This document shows positions 8,751-17,844 of a stretch of DNA of 64,000 nucleotides, piece by piece. Each line of letters opens with the position of its first letter. The stretch's first letter is position 1. Position numbers and translations under genes: made by a program. Origin of the DNA: RDXT01 sp033762375 (GTDB lineage: Bacteria; Bacteroidota; Bacteroidia; J057). The notes under the pieces are model-generated. The model saw only the letters and a list, made by a program, of their open reading frames with translations. It did not search any database and was not told the origin of the DNA. Location: contig JANRLQ010000064.1 of assembly GCA_033762375.1 (NCBI GenBank), positions 1 to 64,000 on the forward strand, given 5' to 3'.

Positions 8751-10289
8751 ATGATGATCCCTGAGCCGGCTTTTACCTCATCCCTGTTTCCGGATATCCC
8801 CCCACAGGTTACTGCCCGGATTGTCCTGCCGCCTGCGCTGCTGCTGGGGCTGCTGTATGGGCTTACCAGCTCCGAAAACCTCAGCGTCGCCCATGACTCC
8901 GCCGCCTACCTGCTGGAAATCAGGGATTTGCCCTGGGATGCCTGGTACCCGCACCATCTGCTCTGGCATGCTGCAGCAGCCTTGTGGGCAGGGTTATGGC
9001 CGTCTGGCTGGGATCTTGTGCAGCGGGTCGTCAGCCTGAATGTCCTGGCCGGCACAGCCACCCTGGCGCTGGCAGGGTGTTTTCTGCACCGTCGCCTGGG
9101 GTTGGGGAGCCTGGATACCCGGCTCGGCATGATGCTGGCGGGTGGTTCTTACGGACTCTGGTGTTATAGTACAGTGGTGGAGGTATATATGCTCCCGCTG
9201 GCCGGCTGGATGGGGCTGCTGTTATTGCTTACCGGTCGGCTGACACCTCCCCGCGTCCTGGGGCTGATGGTGCTGCATGCGGCGGTCATTTTGCTGCATC
9301 AGTCACATATCCTTCTGATCCCGGCGGCTCTCTGGCTGCTGCGGTCTGCGCCCCGGCTGGCAGTTGGGTACCTGGGGGGCCTGGGAATGCTCACAGGGGG
9401 AGTGTATCTGGCCGTCCTCACCGGTGCCCTCCAGCTTGATACACCTGGCGAATGGCTGCACTGGCTGATCGGGTACGCGCATGACGATACCTACTGGCAA
9501 GAGCCGGGCCTGGGCATGGTGATCGAGCCCCTGGTGGGATTTGGGCGGAGCCTGATCGGGGGGCATGCTGCCTTCCGGTTGTTGCCGGTGTCAGCCGGCA
9601 CGTATGGCCTGGCGGATGAGCGATTTTTGGTGCATGCGCTGACGCCCGGGGCTGCTGCCGGGCTGTTGGCAGGGACTGCGGTCATCGGGGTATGGCTGCT
9701 GTACGGACTGATCGCCGGGGTACGTGGCTGGGCCTGGATACCGGCTCCCTACCGGGTGCATGTACGCTGGCTCGGGGGCGTGTGGGTCAGTTATGCTTTG
9801 TTTTTTCTGGCCTGGATGCCTGTGAATCCTGAGTTTTGGCTTCCGCAGATGCTGGTGTTTTGGCTGATTTTTATGCGGTTATATGCCTCAACTGCCTGGC
9901 CTTCCAAACCATTACGGCGCAAAACAGTTGGCATACTGGCAGTGAGCTTGTTGTTCGTGGTTAATGGAGCGGGCAGTATCCGCTGGATGCAAGACCCGGC
10001 CTTTGACCTGTATGCGGTACGGACTGCAACCCTGAAAACACAATACCATCCCGGCGATCAGGTCTGGCTGGCCGAACCCTGGATCAACCGTTTTTATCTC
10101 GGGCTGGCCGATATTCCTGCCTTGCCTGACAGCCTGTCTCCGCCCCCGCTCCTGCCCGGACAGCGGAGATGGATTATGCCGGGCGAAACTGTCCACGATC
10201 TGCATTGCACTGATTGTCAAACAGATACCGTCTGGCACAACGGCGGGTATTTAATCAGCCAACAACTGCCCGACCCTGATTCCTTTTGA
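8751..10289 (+). CDS. Polytopic membrane protein, probably glycosyltransferase-like
   Basis: 512 aa from the ATG at 8751 (a GTG at 8688 would add 21 residues that also look membrane-spanning). About ten hydrophobic segments are visible, e.g. IVLPPALLLGLLYGL, VLGLMVLHAAVILLHQSHI and LAGTAVIGVWLLYGLIAG. The first loop has the pattern AHDSAAYLLEIRD followed by WYPHHLLWH, which resembles the acidic first extracytoplasmic loop of GT-C/DUF2723-type lipid-linked sugar transferases. The soluble C-terminal 120 residues would be periplasmic. The enzymatic role is an inference from topology only. Confidence 0.75.
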   Translation: MMIPEPAFTSSLFPDIPPQVTARIVLPPALLLGLLYGLTSSENLSVAHDSAAYLLEIRDLPWDAWYPHHLLWHAAAALWAGLWPSGWDLVQRVVSLNVLAGTATLALAGCFLHRRLGLGSLDTRLGMMLAGGSYGLWCYSTVVEVYMLPLAGWMGLLLLLTGRLTPPRVLGLMVLHAAVILLHQSHILLIPAALWLLRSAPRLAVGYLGGLGMLTGGVYLAVLTGALQLDTPGEWLHWLIGYAHDDTYWQEPGLGMVIEPLVGFGRSLIGGHAAFRLLPVSAGTYGLADERFLVHALTPGAAAGLLAGTAVIGVWLLYGLIAGVRGWAWIPAPYRVHVRWLGGVWVSYALFFLAWMPVNPEFWLPQMLVFWLIFMRLYASTAWPSKPLRRKTVGILAVSLLFVVNGAGSIRWMQDPAFDLYAVRTATLKTQYHPGDQVWLAEPWINRFYLGLADIPALPDSLSPPPLLPGQRRWIMPGETVHDLHCTDCQTDTVWHNGGYLISQQLPDPDSF

Positions 10290-10311
10290 ACTGCTAACGT
10301 TATTTGCCTGT

Positions 10312-10785
10312 ATGTCTTCCCGAGAGATTATCCCCATCCTGATCGTACTGACAGCTATGGGCTTCATTTGTGTGCATGCTTTCAGAAGCCGCCCGGATCC
10401 CGCAGTGGTTGAGGCTGAGTTTAAAGAAATGGACCGCCTGCGCGACCAGTTTTTGCCTGTCCTGGCACAAGCTTCTATCCGGGGCGTGGTCACAGACAAT
10501 GAACAACTGGTACAGCGATACCCGCGCATAGACATTCGCCACAAAATCCGTGTGCGGTACGACACCCCTCCCACACTCCCGGAAGCACCCAATCCGGTAT
10601 ATGAAAGCCCCGGAGCCTCATCGTGTTATTGGTATCTGGGACCTGAGCAAGGCAAGGAAATCGGACCCGGAGACAGCCTGATCAAAGAGGCTGGTATGCA
10701 GTCTTATGTCATCGTTTTTAAAGCTACAGGGCTCCGGGACACCCTGATGCCGGAATCCCGGCTTTTCCGGCAGATTCCTGATTAA
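10312..10785 (+). CDS. Uncharacterised membrane-anchored protein, 157 aa
   Basis: Family not recognised. An N-terminal hydrophobic segment (about residues 6-24, IIPILIVLTAMGFICVHAF) would anchor it in the inner membrane with the C-terminal part outside the cytoplasm. The soluble part has a charged helix (VVEAEFKEMDRLRDQ) and a Pro-rich middle. It starts 22 bp after the membrane protein upstream and ends one base before the helicase start, so it is probably part of one transcript with both. Confidence 0.65.
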   Translation: MSSREIIPILIVLTAMGFICVHAFRSRPDPAVVEAEFKEMDRLRDQFLPVLAQASIRGVVTDNEQLVQRYPRIDIRHKIRVRYDTPPTLPEAPNPVYESPGASSCYWYLGPEQGKEIGPGDSLIKEAGMQSYVIVFKATGLRDTLMPESRLFRQIPD

Positions 10786-10786
10786 G

Positions 10787-13261
10787 ATGGATCATGTGCA
10801 GGAGCCGGGGAGTTTACCGGAGCGTCTGGCCGCTGCATGGTACACCCAACGGGGCTGGACCATGTTTCCTTTTCAGGCAGAGATGCTGGCGCAGTACCTG
10901 CAGGGCAACAGCGGCCTGCTCAACGCGCCTACCGGCGCGGGTAAAACCTACGCCCTCTGGCTCCCGGCGGTGCTGGACTGGGTAGGGGATCATCCTGACA
11001 CCTGGCAGACCCAAACCCAAAACGGCCTTCAGGTACTCTGGATCACCCCGCTCCGGGCCTTGTCACAGGACATCACCCAGGCCTGTCAGACGGCCTGCGA
11101 TGAACTGGGTGTCCGCTGGCGGGTAGAAACCCGTACCGGCGACACTTCTTCCGCCCAAAAAGACCGGCAGCGTAAACATATGCCCGAAGGGCTGATTACC
11201 ACCCCCGAGAGCCTGCATGTCTTGTTTTCGACCCGAGACCACCTGAAGTTGTTTGCCGGGCTGCGGGCTGTTATTGTGGACGAGTGGCATGAGCTGCTGG
11301 GCAGCAAACGTGGGGTCCAGACGGAACTGGTCCTTGCGCATCTGCGCCGCCTGCGCCCAGACCTGCGGGTGTGGGGCATATCGGCCACCATCGGCAACCT
11401 CGACCAGGCCCGCGCTGTCCTGCTGGGTGCCCGTGACGCACAGGCGGTTACGGTCCGGGCTGACATCCGCAAGGAAATCCGGGTCGAGTCTATCCTGCCG
11501 GACACCATCGAGCGGTTTCCATGGGCAGGTCATCTCGGTATCAGGATGCTGGACAAAGTCCTGCCGGTGATCCAGGCTCACCGCAGTACCCTGCTTTTTA
11601 CCAATACCCGTGCCCAGGCCGAAATCTGGTACCAGGCCCTGCTGGAAGCAGACCCCGACCTGGCGGGGCTCATCGCCATGCACCACGGCTCCATTAGCGC
11701 CGAAACCCGTGCCTGGGTAGAAGAAAGCCTGCACCAGGGTATCCTGAAGGTCGTGATATGCACCTCCAGCCTGGACCTCGGGGTGGATTTCCGCCCGGTG
11801 GAGGCTATCATCCAGGTAGGTGGTCCCAAGGGGATAGCCCGGTTTGTGCAGCGGGCTGGGCGCAGCGGACACCGTCCTGGTGCCGTAAGTCACATTTTTT
11901 TTGTGCCGACTCACTCTCTGGAGCTGGTCGAGGCTGCTGCCCTGCGGGAGGCTGTGACACAGGGGGTGGTAGAAGAGCGGACCCCGGTCGTGCGGCCGTA
12001 TGATGTCCTGGTACAATACCTGCTCACCCTGGCAGCGGGAGATGGGTTTCGGGCGGCAGAAGTCCTGGCCGAGGTGCGGGATACCTTTGCCTTCCGGGCG
12101 TTGTCGGAGGATGCGTTTGCGTGGGCTGTGCGGTTTGTGACCGTCGGGGGGGACTCTCTCCAGGCCTACGAGATGTATCACAAGGTCATCCAGGACGAAA
12201 CCGGCTGTTACCGGATGGAAAACAGGCGGCAGATCACCCAGCACCGGCTCTCCATCGGGACCATCGTGAGTGATGTCAACCTGACGGTGAAGTTTGTCAG
12301 CGGCGGGCGGCTGGGGACGGTGGAGGAGAGTTTTATTGCGCAGTTCAAGGAAGGGGATACCTTTTGGTTTGGGGGAAGGCTGCTGGAACTGGTGCGGGTG
12401 CGGCACCTGGAGGTGCTGGTGCGCCGGGCCGAGGGTACCAAGGGTATAGTCCCCCGGTGGATGGGCAGCCGGATGCAGCTCAGTTCGCAGATGGCACACC
12501 TCCTCCGGCAGCAGCTCGACGACTGGCGTACCGGACATCCCCGTCACCCGGAGCTGACCCTGCTGGCTCCGCTGTTTGAAAAACAACAGCGGGAGTCGGC
12601 GCTGCCCAGCCTGGATCAATGCCTCATCGAGCAGATCAAAAGCCGGGAAGGGTACCATGTATTTGTTTATCCTTTTGAAGGGCGGATCGTACACGAGGTG
12701 CTGGCGGCCGTGACCGCCTGGCGTATCTCCCGGCTTCAGCCCATTACGTTTTCCATTGCCATGAATGATTATGGGTTTGAGTTGTTGTCCAGCCAACCCA
12801 TCCCCCTGGAAGCGGCCATCGCGGCAGGGGTTTTTTCGCCGGAGCGGCTGGACGAGGACCTGATGCGCAGCCTCAACGAAACCGAAATGGCGCAGCGCCG
12901 GTTTCGGGAGATTGCCAGCATTGCCGGGCTGGTATTTAAGGGATTTCCGGGCAAAGCCGTCACCGGCCGTCACTTGCAGGCGTCCACCTCGCTGTTGTTC
13001 CAGGTATTCCGTGACTACGACCCCGACAACCTGCTTCTCCAGCAAGCCTATACAGAAGTCATTGACTACCAGGTGGATATACACCGGCTCCATGCCGCAC
13101 TGACCCGGATGGCCGGACAACAGCTCCTGCTGACCCACCCCCGGCAGTTTACGCCATTTTGTTTTCCGATCATGGTGGACCGCCTCCGCGAGCGCCTCAG
13201 CTCCGAGAAACTGGCCGACCGCGTCATGCAGATGCAGGTACTGCTGGGGAAGGAGGGGTGA
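10787..13261 (+). CDS. lhr: Lhr-type DEXH-box DNA helicase
   Basis: 824 aa, the length of the 'ligase-associated DNA damage response DEXH box helicase' subgroup of Lhr. Visible motifs: Walker A APTGAGKT (47-54), WITPLRALSQD (Ia), DEWH (165-168), SATIGN (199-204), and QRAGRSGHRPG (motif VI, about 357-367). The C-terminal half contains the winged-helix/Lhr-core region. Known relatives are ATP-dependent 3'-5' helicases in DNA repair, usually encoded beside an ATP-dependent ligase, an exonuclease and the phosphoesterase PdeM. None of these is adjacent here. It starts 1 bp after the preceding small gene. Confidence 0.92.
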   Translation: MDHVQEPGSLPERLAAAWYTQRGWTMFPFQAEMLAQYLQGNSGLLNAPTGAGKTYALWLPAVLDWVGDHPDTWQTQTQNGLQVLWITPLRALSQDITQACQTACDELGVRWRVETRTGDTSSAQKDRQRKHMPEGLITTPESLHVLFSTRDHLKLFAGLRAVIVDEWHELLGSKRGVQTELVLAHLRRLRPDLRVWGISATIGNLDQARAVLLGARDAQAVTVRADIRKEIRVESILPDTIERFPWAGHLGIRMLDKVLPVIQAHRSTLLFTNTRAQAEIWYQALLEADPDLAGLIAMHHGSISAETRAWVEESLHQGILKVVICTSSLDLGVDFRPVEAIIQVGGPKGIARFVQRAGRSGHRPGAVSHIFFVPTHSLELVEAAALREAVTQGVVEERTPVVRPYDVLVQYLLTLAAGDGFRAAEVLAEVRDTFAFRALSEDAFAWAVRFVTVGGDSLQAYEMYHKVIQDETGCYRMENRRQITQHRLSIGTIVSDVNLTVKFVSGGRLGTVEESFIAQFKEGDTFWFGGRLLELVRVRHLEVLVRRAEGTKGIVPRWMGSRMQLSSQMAHLLRQQLDDWRTGHPRHPELTLLAPLFEKQQRESALPSLDQCLIEQIKSREGYHVFVYPFEGRIVHEVLAAVTAWRISRLQPITFSIAMNDYGFELLSSQPIPLEAAIAAGVFSPERLDEDLMRSLNETEMAQRRFREIASIAGLVFKGFPGKAVTGRHLQASTSLLFQVFRDYDPDNLLLQQAYTEVIDYQVDIHRLHAALTRMAGQQLLLTHPRQFTPFCFPIMVDRLRERLSSEKLADRVMQMQVLLGKEG

Positions 13262-13340
13262 GTTTTTTTACCCACATAGGCCGGTGGAGGGTTGCACGTG
13301 AAGCTTTGTCTTGATAATTTAGACGCAAAGCGTACCAGCC

Positions 13341-15269
13341 ATGCGATTTTGTTGCCATTGCCTGTTGTTTTGTTGCCTGATTGTTTGTTACAACACCCCA
13401 CGGGCCCAGGAACTTACCCTGCCAGCCCCGGCCCCGCTGCTGACAGAAACCTTGTCTTATCAGATCACTTCCGTGACAGATGCACGGTTTGAGGCGGACC
13501 CAACCTTTGTGGGAGTGGGAGAAATAGGCCTTAACCTCCAAAAGACATCCCTTACCCTCCGGCAGCCGCTGGCTGAGTGGTTTGACAGCTTGACCCAAAC
13601 CCTGCCGCCCGTATCTGCTCCGCGGCATACTATATCCCTGGTTATCAACCGGCTGGGTGTATTGGAAAACAATACTTCCACCTCCGAACAAGCCACCCTG
13701 GTAGCTGTGTTTTCATTTGTGGCAGCAGGGCCGGATCGGGACACCCTGCTCGACCGGCGCCAGATCGTCACGACGTACAAAGGGCGGGATGTGACGGATA
13801 AACATACCAGCCGCATACAAGAAGCCCTGGGAAAGGCCTTGTCGGAATATAATGCGTACCTGCTGGCTACACCCGGCTTACCCCCTAAAGCGATTGCGGA
13901 ATCAGGGGCTTTTTTCAGGCCGGACCTCCCTCCGATGATTCAGGATACCCTGCCCCCGGATGGCCTGTACGAAACGTATGAGGCGTTTTTGAGCCAAAAA
14001 CCCTCACAACCCGTCCAGACGGCGCTGCGGAGCGATCATCCCGTCATCCAATACACCGAAGGCGGCAAAACCCGTCATGTCAGGAGTACGGACCCGGTCT
14101 GGGGGGTAGTATCGGCAGGCAAACTCTATATTTTTGACTATGGGATGTTTTATCCGGCTCAGCCGGAGGATGCCCGGATGCTTTTCAGCGGGTTTAATCC
14201 CAAACACCAGCTCCCTTCAGGCGTGATATACGGCATCCTTCCGGCAGAACCTATGGGAAAACCCGAAGCCCGCAAGCCGTATGTGCTTGATTGGCAGACC
14301 GGTGGATTTTTTGTGCAGGAAGGGTACGTTAAGACCCAGGTAATTCCTTTCAAACGGGTTCCGATACCGCTGGAGCGGGCACCTTTTTGTATTTCAACGG
14401 TCATAGACGCCCGGTACATGACAGATTCTGCTTTTCTGGGCGTGGGATATTCTGGTATGTATAATGCCCATACGGCCCTGAGCCTGGGACAGGCGCTCAC
14501 GACTACCCTCACCCAATGGTTCAGCGAACAACTGCCTGAACAGCCCGGGTTACAACCCGTGGTCATGCGCATCACCCGGCTGGGGCTTGGGGAAAGTTTT
14601 AGCCTCACCACGGAGACAGCACACCTGAAAGCTTATATCGAATGGTATCTTCCTGAGTCTCAGGGGTATCGTCTGCTAGCGCAGGATACCTTGTACCTCG
14701 AAAAAAATGCGCTGGACGCTACCAGCCTGCACGACAATCACTTCCAGATAGCCATGATCCAGGCCCTGCAACAACTGGCCGTCCATGTCAGCCGGGGCGT
14801 ACCTTCAGGCAGTCCCCTGATGCTCATGGCACAGCTACAGCAGCCCCCTCAGCCCGTGACAACGGATACATCAGCCTGGAAACCAGGTGTTTATAAAACG
14901 TTTGATGATTTTTTGGCTCAAAGACCCACGTCACTGGCCTCCCTTGAAATCACCCACGCAGGCCTCCGGATCATGATCCAGGGAGAAAACGGCAAATACC
15001 GCACCATGCGCCCGGCTGATGAAGTCTGGGCCGTATGCCATGACCAGGTATTGTACCTGAACCAGGTAGGCACCTTTTTCCCCCTCTACATGCGTGACAA
15101 CCAGTTGTATTTTGAGGGGTACGACGTGATCTCGCAGCGAAACAATGTAGCCACGGCCAATATAGCCTTCGGGCTGATCGGCTCACTGGTAGCCGCCAAC
15201 TCCATCAGGATCCGTACCTATGTTATTGACTGGCAGACGGGGTATTTTTATCGGGCCGCTATCCGGTGA
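13341..15269 (+). CDS. Secreted protein made of two tandem homologous halves
   Basis: 642 aa with a signal peptide (hydrophobic to about residue 22, then RAQE). I do not recognise the family. The protein is an internal duplication: residues about 30-335 and 350-642 follow the same order of landmarks. These are VTDARFEADPTFVGVG / VIDARYMTDSAFLGVG, then LRQPLAEWFDSL / LGQALTTTLTQWF, RLGVLENNTSTSEQA / RLGLGESFSLTTETA, YETYEAFLSQKPS / YKTFDDFLAQRPT, and finally YVLDWQTGGFF / YVIDWQTGYFY. The repeat is old, about 30 % identical by eye. Probably periplasmic or outer-membrane associated; no enzyme motif seen. Confidence 0.8.
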   Translation: MRFCCHCLLFCCLIVCYNTPRAQELTLPAPAPLLTETLSYQITSVTDARFEADPTFVGVGEIGLNLQKTSLTLRQPLAEWFDSLTQTLPPVSAPRHTISLVINRLGVLENNTSTSEQATLVAVFSFVAAGPDRDTLLDRRQIVTTYKGRDVTDKHTSRIQEALGKALSEYNAYLLATPGLPPKAIAESGAFFRPDLPPMIQDTLPPDGLYETYEAFLSQKPSQPVQTALRSDHPVIQYTEGGKTRHVRSTDPVWGVVSAGKLYIFDYGMFYPAQPEDARMLFSGFNPKHQLPSGVIYGILPAEPMGKPEARKPYVLDWQTGGFFVQEGYVKTQVIPFKRVPIPLERAPFCISTVIDARYMTDSAFLGVGYSGMYNAHTALSLGQALTTTLTQWFSEQLPEQPGLQPVVMRITRLGLGESFSLTTETAHLKAYIEWYLPESQGYRLLAQDTLYLEKNALDATSLHDNHFQIAMIQALQQLAVHVSRGVPSGSPLMLMAQLQQPPQPVTTDTSAWKPGVYKTFDDFLAQRPTSLASLEITHAGLRIMIQGENGKYRTMRPADEVWAVCHDQVLYLNQVGTFFPLYMRDNQLYFEGYDVISQRNNVATANIAFGLIGSLVAANSIRIRTYVIDWQTGYFYRAAIR

Positions 15270-15297
15270 GTGGATTGATTGAACGTCAATCAAGGCC

Positions 15298-15322
15298 CGG
15301 CACGTGTTTATGGTGCGTGCCG
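15298..15322 (+). terminator. Hairpin downstream of the duplicated secreted gene
   Basis: CGGCACG at 15298-15304 pairs with CGTGCCG at 15316-15322 across an 11-nt loop. A second perfect dyad, TTGATTGA-ACG-TCAATCAA, lies just before it at 15275-15293. There is no U-run. Both lie between two converging genes, where a bidirectional terminator is expected. Confidence 0.45.
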
Positions 15323-15364
15323 TTATGTCACATAGATAATTTCATAAACCCTATTCTCGTCTTG

Positions 15365-15916
15365 CTATTCGCGATGATGCATCTCGCTGGAAATACGATC
15401 CAGAATAACCCCATCTTGTGTAGTCCAATATGCACTAATCGCAAAAGAATCAATGGCAAATAGATGAGATGAATATTTTATTGTGTTTGATATATCAAAA
15501 CCTCGGTTTACATAGGTATTTCCATTAATAAGAGAACTAAGTTCGACATCAATAAGGTAGGGTTTGAGAACGCTACTATCGCCTGAAAATGCACGCACTG
15601 CTGTCTGGTATTCGGGACTCAGGCTGATGTATTGCTCATACACCAACAACAGACGATCTGATGCGGAAAGTTTTTCCCGGTCGTGAAGCGTCACAATAAT
15701 TTCCAGTGAGTCAATAGCAGTCCAGCCCGCAGCTAATTCTCCACTATGGAAACGGGCTTTTCTCTCGGGTAAGCTACTAATTTTGGCGAAATAGTTGATG
15801 TCCAGAGACTTAAATACAACTACCTCCTCAGATTGTGGACTCTGTTGTATACACCGTGGGTACGGTGGACAAAAGACAAGCGCAAGAGAAAGCAAGAATA
15901 CGTGTAAGGAATTCAT
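15365..15916 (-). CDS. Uncharacterised exported protein, 183 aa
   Basis: Begins with a signal-peptide-like leader (MNSLHVFLLSLALVFCPP) and is otherwise soluble. No family recognised. It is less GC-rich than its neighbours and uses more A/T-ending codons, which together with its isolated position might mean recent acquisition. It converges with the duplicated secreted gene and is divergent from the Crp/Fnr gene. Confidence 0.6.
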   Translation of the reverse strand: MNSLHVFLLSLALVFCPPYPRCIQQSPQSEEVVVFKSLDINYFAKISSLPERKARFHSGELAAGWTAIDSLEIIVTLHDREKLSASDRLLLVYEQYISLSPEYQTAVRAFSGDSSVLKPYLIDVELSSLINGNTYVNRGFDISNTIKYSSHLFAIDSFAISAYWTTQDGVILDRISSEMHHRE

Positions 15917-16427
15917 AACCAGAAATTATGAAATTAAAGTAGTTTTTTGTTACACTGTAGCTTATAAAAATAGCATTTTTTCATCTAATCGCTCACATTT
16001 TAACAACTCAGGCTATCACTTCTACGCATTCAGCATAAACTCCGGGATGCTGCCGCTCAATACCTCCGATCAATAAAAAGAAGATTTAAAATCAGAACGT
16101 TCAATCTGATTCAAGTACTATCCATTCAGGAAAAACACATATGCGAATTTGCGAAATAATATGACAGGTATTAACCCAGCTATATGCATGCAGATTGTGA
16201 TTTATCGCTCTAACGGAGCTTTATTTTTATAGAAATAATAAGGTCGCGGGTAGTCCAGCGTTCCTTAAAAACGCATCTCCGCCAGAAACCATTTCTAGGG
16301 AACGAAGCTTACTTGGTACCTGATTATTCTTCATGTATTCCACATGGACATGCATCCACAATTTCAGCCATCCTTCCGACGTATAAAAGTTACCATTTCA
16401 TCGTCTGTGCAGCAAGCCTGGCCTGTC
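15917..16427. other. AT-rich intergenic stretch with no recognised gene
   Basis: About 510 bp between divergent genes. It holds no ORF I would defend. A small stem AATCAGA-N8-TCTGATT is present at 16090-16111. Promoters for both flanking genes must lie here but I could not find a convincing match on either strand. Confidence 0.5.
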
Positions 16428-16991
16428 ATGCATCCTTTACTCACCCGTTATATCGAGCAGTTTGTGGTTCTCGGACCGGAGGACTGGGCCTTGCTGGCGG
16501 CCCGGGCGCAGGTGCGGCATTTTGAGCGGGATGCAGTACTGCACCAGCGGGGCACAATCTGTGAGGAAATTTTTTTTATCACACAGGGTGTCGTACGGCA
16601 CTATCACCGGCTGGATGACAAAGAAGGCATTGCCTGGTTTACGATGGCAGGTGAGCTGGCGACGGACATACAGAGTTTTCTGTCGCGTACACCGGGTATT
16701 CAGAGCCTGATTGCCTCGACTGAGGTCTATGGTTTTTCTATTACCCATGCCCAACTCCAGGAATTGTATGACCAGTCCAGGGCCTGGGAGCGGTTTGGGC
16801 GGCTAAGCGCCGAGCAGTATATCCTGATGCTGGCCGAGCGAGCCAATTTTATGCAGTTTAAGTCTGCCCGCGAAAAATATGAAAACCTGATCAAACGCAA
16901 ACCCGACCTCCTCCAGCAGGTCAGCCTGGGGCAGATCGCGTCTTATCTCGGCATCACACTGGAGACCCTGAGCCGTATCCGGGGCAAATAG
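16428..16991 (+). CDS. Crp/Fnr family transcriptional regulator
   Basis: 187 aa from the ATG at 16428, preferred to one 28 codons upstream because MHPLLTRYIEQFV is where relatives begin. The N-terminal cyclic-nucleotide-binding-like beta-roll spans about 10-125 and the C-terminal winged helix about 140-187. The recognition helix reads TLETLSRIR, with the E-x-x-S-R pattern that in E. coli FNR contacts TTGAT half-sites. Only one Cys is present in the N-terminal region, so an FNR-type Fe-S oxygen sensor is unlikely; the effector is unknown. A perfect TTTGAC-N4-GTCAAA box lies 28 bp after its stop. Confidence 0.85.
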   Translation: MHPLLTRYIEQFVVLGPEDWALLAARAQVRHFERDAVLHQRGTICEEIFFITQGVVRHYHRLDDKEGIAWFTMAGELATDIQSFLSRTPGIQSLIASTEVYGFSITHAQLQELYDQSRAWERFGRLSAEQYILMLAERANFMQFKSAREKYENLIKRKPDLLQQVSLGQIASYLGITLETLSRIRGK

Positions 16992-17019
16992 TAACCTCCG
17001 GCGGGGGGCGGCCTCCGAT

Positions 17020-17035
17020 TTTGACTTATGTCAAA
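17020..17035. promoter_or_regulatory. FNR-like operator TTTGAC-TTAT-GTCAAA
   Basis: Perfect 6-bp inverted repeat with a 4-bp spacer, matching the FNR/CRP-superfamily layout (TTGAN-N4-NTCAA). It lies 28 bp after the Crp/Fnr stop codon and 65 bp before the lipoprotein ATG, a normal position for an activator. It is probably a site for the adjacent regulator. Confidence 0.6.
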
Positions 17036-17065
17036 TATGAAATATCTCCGGGAGGGCGTTATGAA

Positions 17066-17083
17066 TTTGTTTTACTAAACAAA
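17066..17083. promoter_or_regulatory. Second dyad before the lipoprotein gene
   Basis: TTTGTTT at 17066-17072 and AAACAAA at 17077-17083 form a perfect 7-bp inverted repeat around TACT. It ends 17 bp before the ATG at 17101. It could be an operator or a 5'-UTR hairpin; the sequence alone does not decide. Confidence 0.35.
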
Positions 17084-17100
17084 CCCTTAACGCTTTTATT

Positions 17101-17796
17101 ATGCTGATTTCCAAACAGTTGTACCGATCACTCCGCCTGATGGCAGCCCTTGCCCTGGTGGGTATGATGGCGCAGGGGTGCGCTGAGGAGTCCTCCACCG
17201 TAGATCAGAGCCGGATCTACACCATCTATGAGGTCTTTTATGATGCCAATGAAGACAAAAGTTATGCACGCGCCACCTTCCGTTTTGGCAATGCCCTGGG
17301 CACCCTGCTCCGCCTCTCTGCCAATGCCACGGTGACTTTTGACGGAGACCTGATGACGTACCAGCCAGCGGGATATTATGAAAAGGCCTACAGCGGGTTC
17401 AAAACCGGGGGGACTTTTGTGTATGAAGACCTCGATGGCAATACCTACACCAATAGTGTGGCCGGCATCAAACCGATTGCTTTCCCCTCGCAGGCCCTCT
17501 CACTGAGCAAGGCCGCAGACACGCCCCTGGCCTGGACGGGTGACCCCCTCGGCCCGAATGGCAGCGCTGTCGAAAACGCAGGGCTGCTGGTCGGCCCCAA
17601 GCTGTTTCTCGCCCTGGACCTGAATGCCACCAGCATCCTGGTGAACGGGAGCCGCCTGGCTGACCTGACCAATGGTCCTGCCATCGCCATCATGGACCGG
17701 TATTTTATCCGGGAACTGAGCGAAAAAACAGACGCAGGTGGCTCCATCACAGGCAAATACCGGGCGCTGAACAAATCCGTAGAAGTCACCAACTGA
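17101..17796 (+). CDS. Uncharacterised lipoprotein, 231 aa
   Basis: The signal peptide ends in AQGC (Cys at about residue 27), so a lipoprotein is predicted. The remainder is a soluble, beta-rich domain with no recognised family (SRIYTIYEVFYDANEDKSY near its start, repeated hydrophobic/Thr strands, DRYFIRELSEKTDAGGSI near its end). It stands alone behind the FNR-like box at 17020-17035, suggesting control by the neighbouring Crp/Fnr protein. Function unknown. Confidence 0.75.
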   Translation: MLISKQLYRSLRLMAALALVGMMAQGCAEESSTVDQSRIYTIYEVFYDANEDKSYARATFRFGNALGTLLRLSANATVTFDGDLMTYQPAGYYEKAYSGFKTGGTFVYEDLDGNTYTNSVAGIKPIAFPSQALSLSKAADTPLAWTGDPLGPNGSAVENAGLLVGPKLFLALDLNATSILVNGSRLADLTNGPAIAIMDRYFIRELSEKTDAGGSITGKYRALNKSVEVTN

Positions 17797-17802
17797 TCCT
17801 GC

Positions 17803-17837
17803 GGCCGGGGCAGGTCAGCTTATGGCCTGCCCCGGCC
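17803..17837. terminator. Strong hairpin between convergent genes
   Basis: GGCCGGGGCAGG (17803-17814) pairs perfectly with CCTGCCCCGGCC (17826-17837) over an 11-nt loop. No U-run on either side. Its place between the converging lipoprotein gene and the 82-aa gene suits a bidirectional terminator. Confidence 0.6.
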
Positions 17838-17844
17838 CCTGGTA

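Noticed and set aside
11063..13138. 691-aa open frame on the minus strand opposite the Lhr helicase
   Set aside because: The helicase on the plus strand has all motifs; the antisense frame is open because of GC-rich codon bias and shows no recognisable domain.
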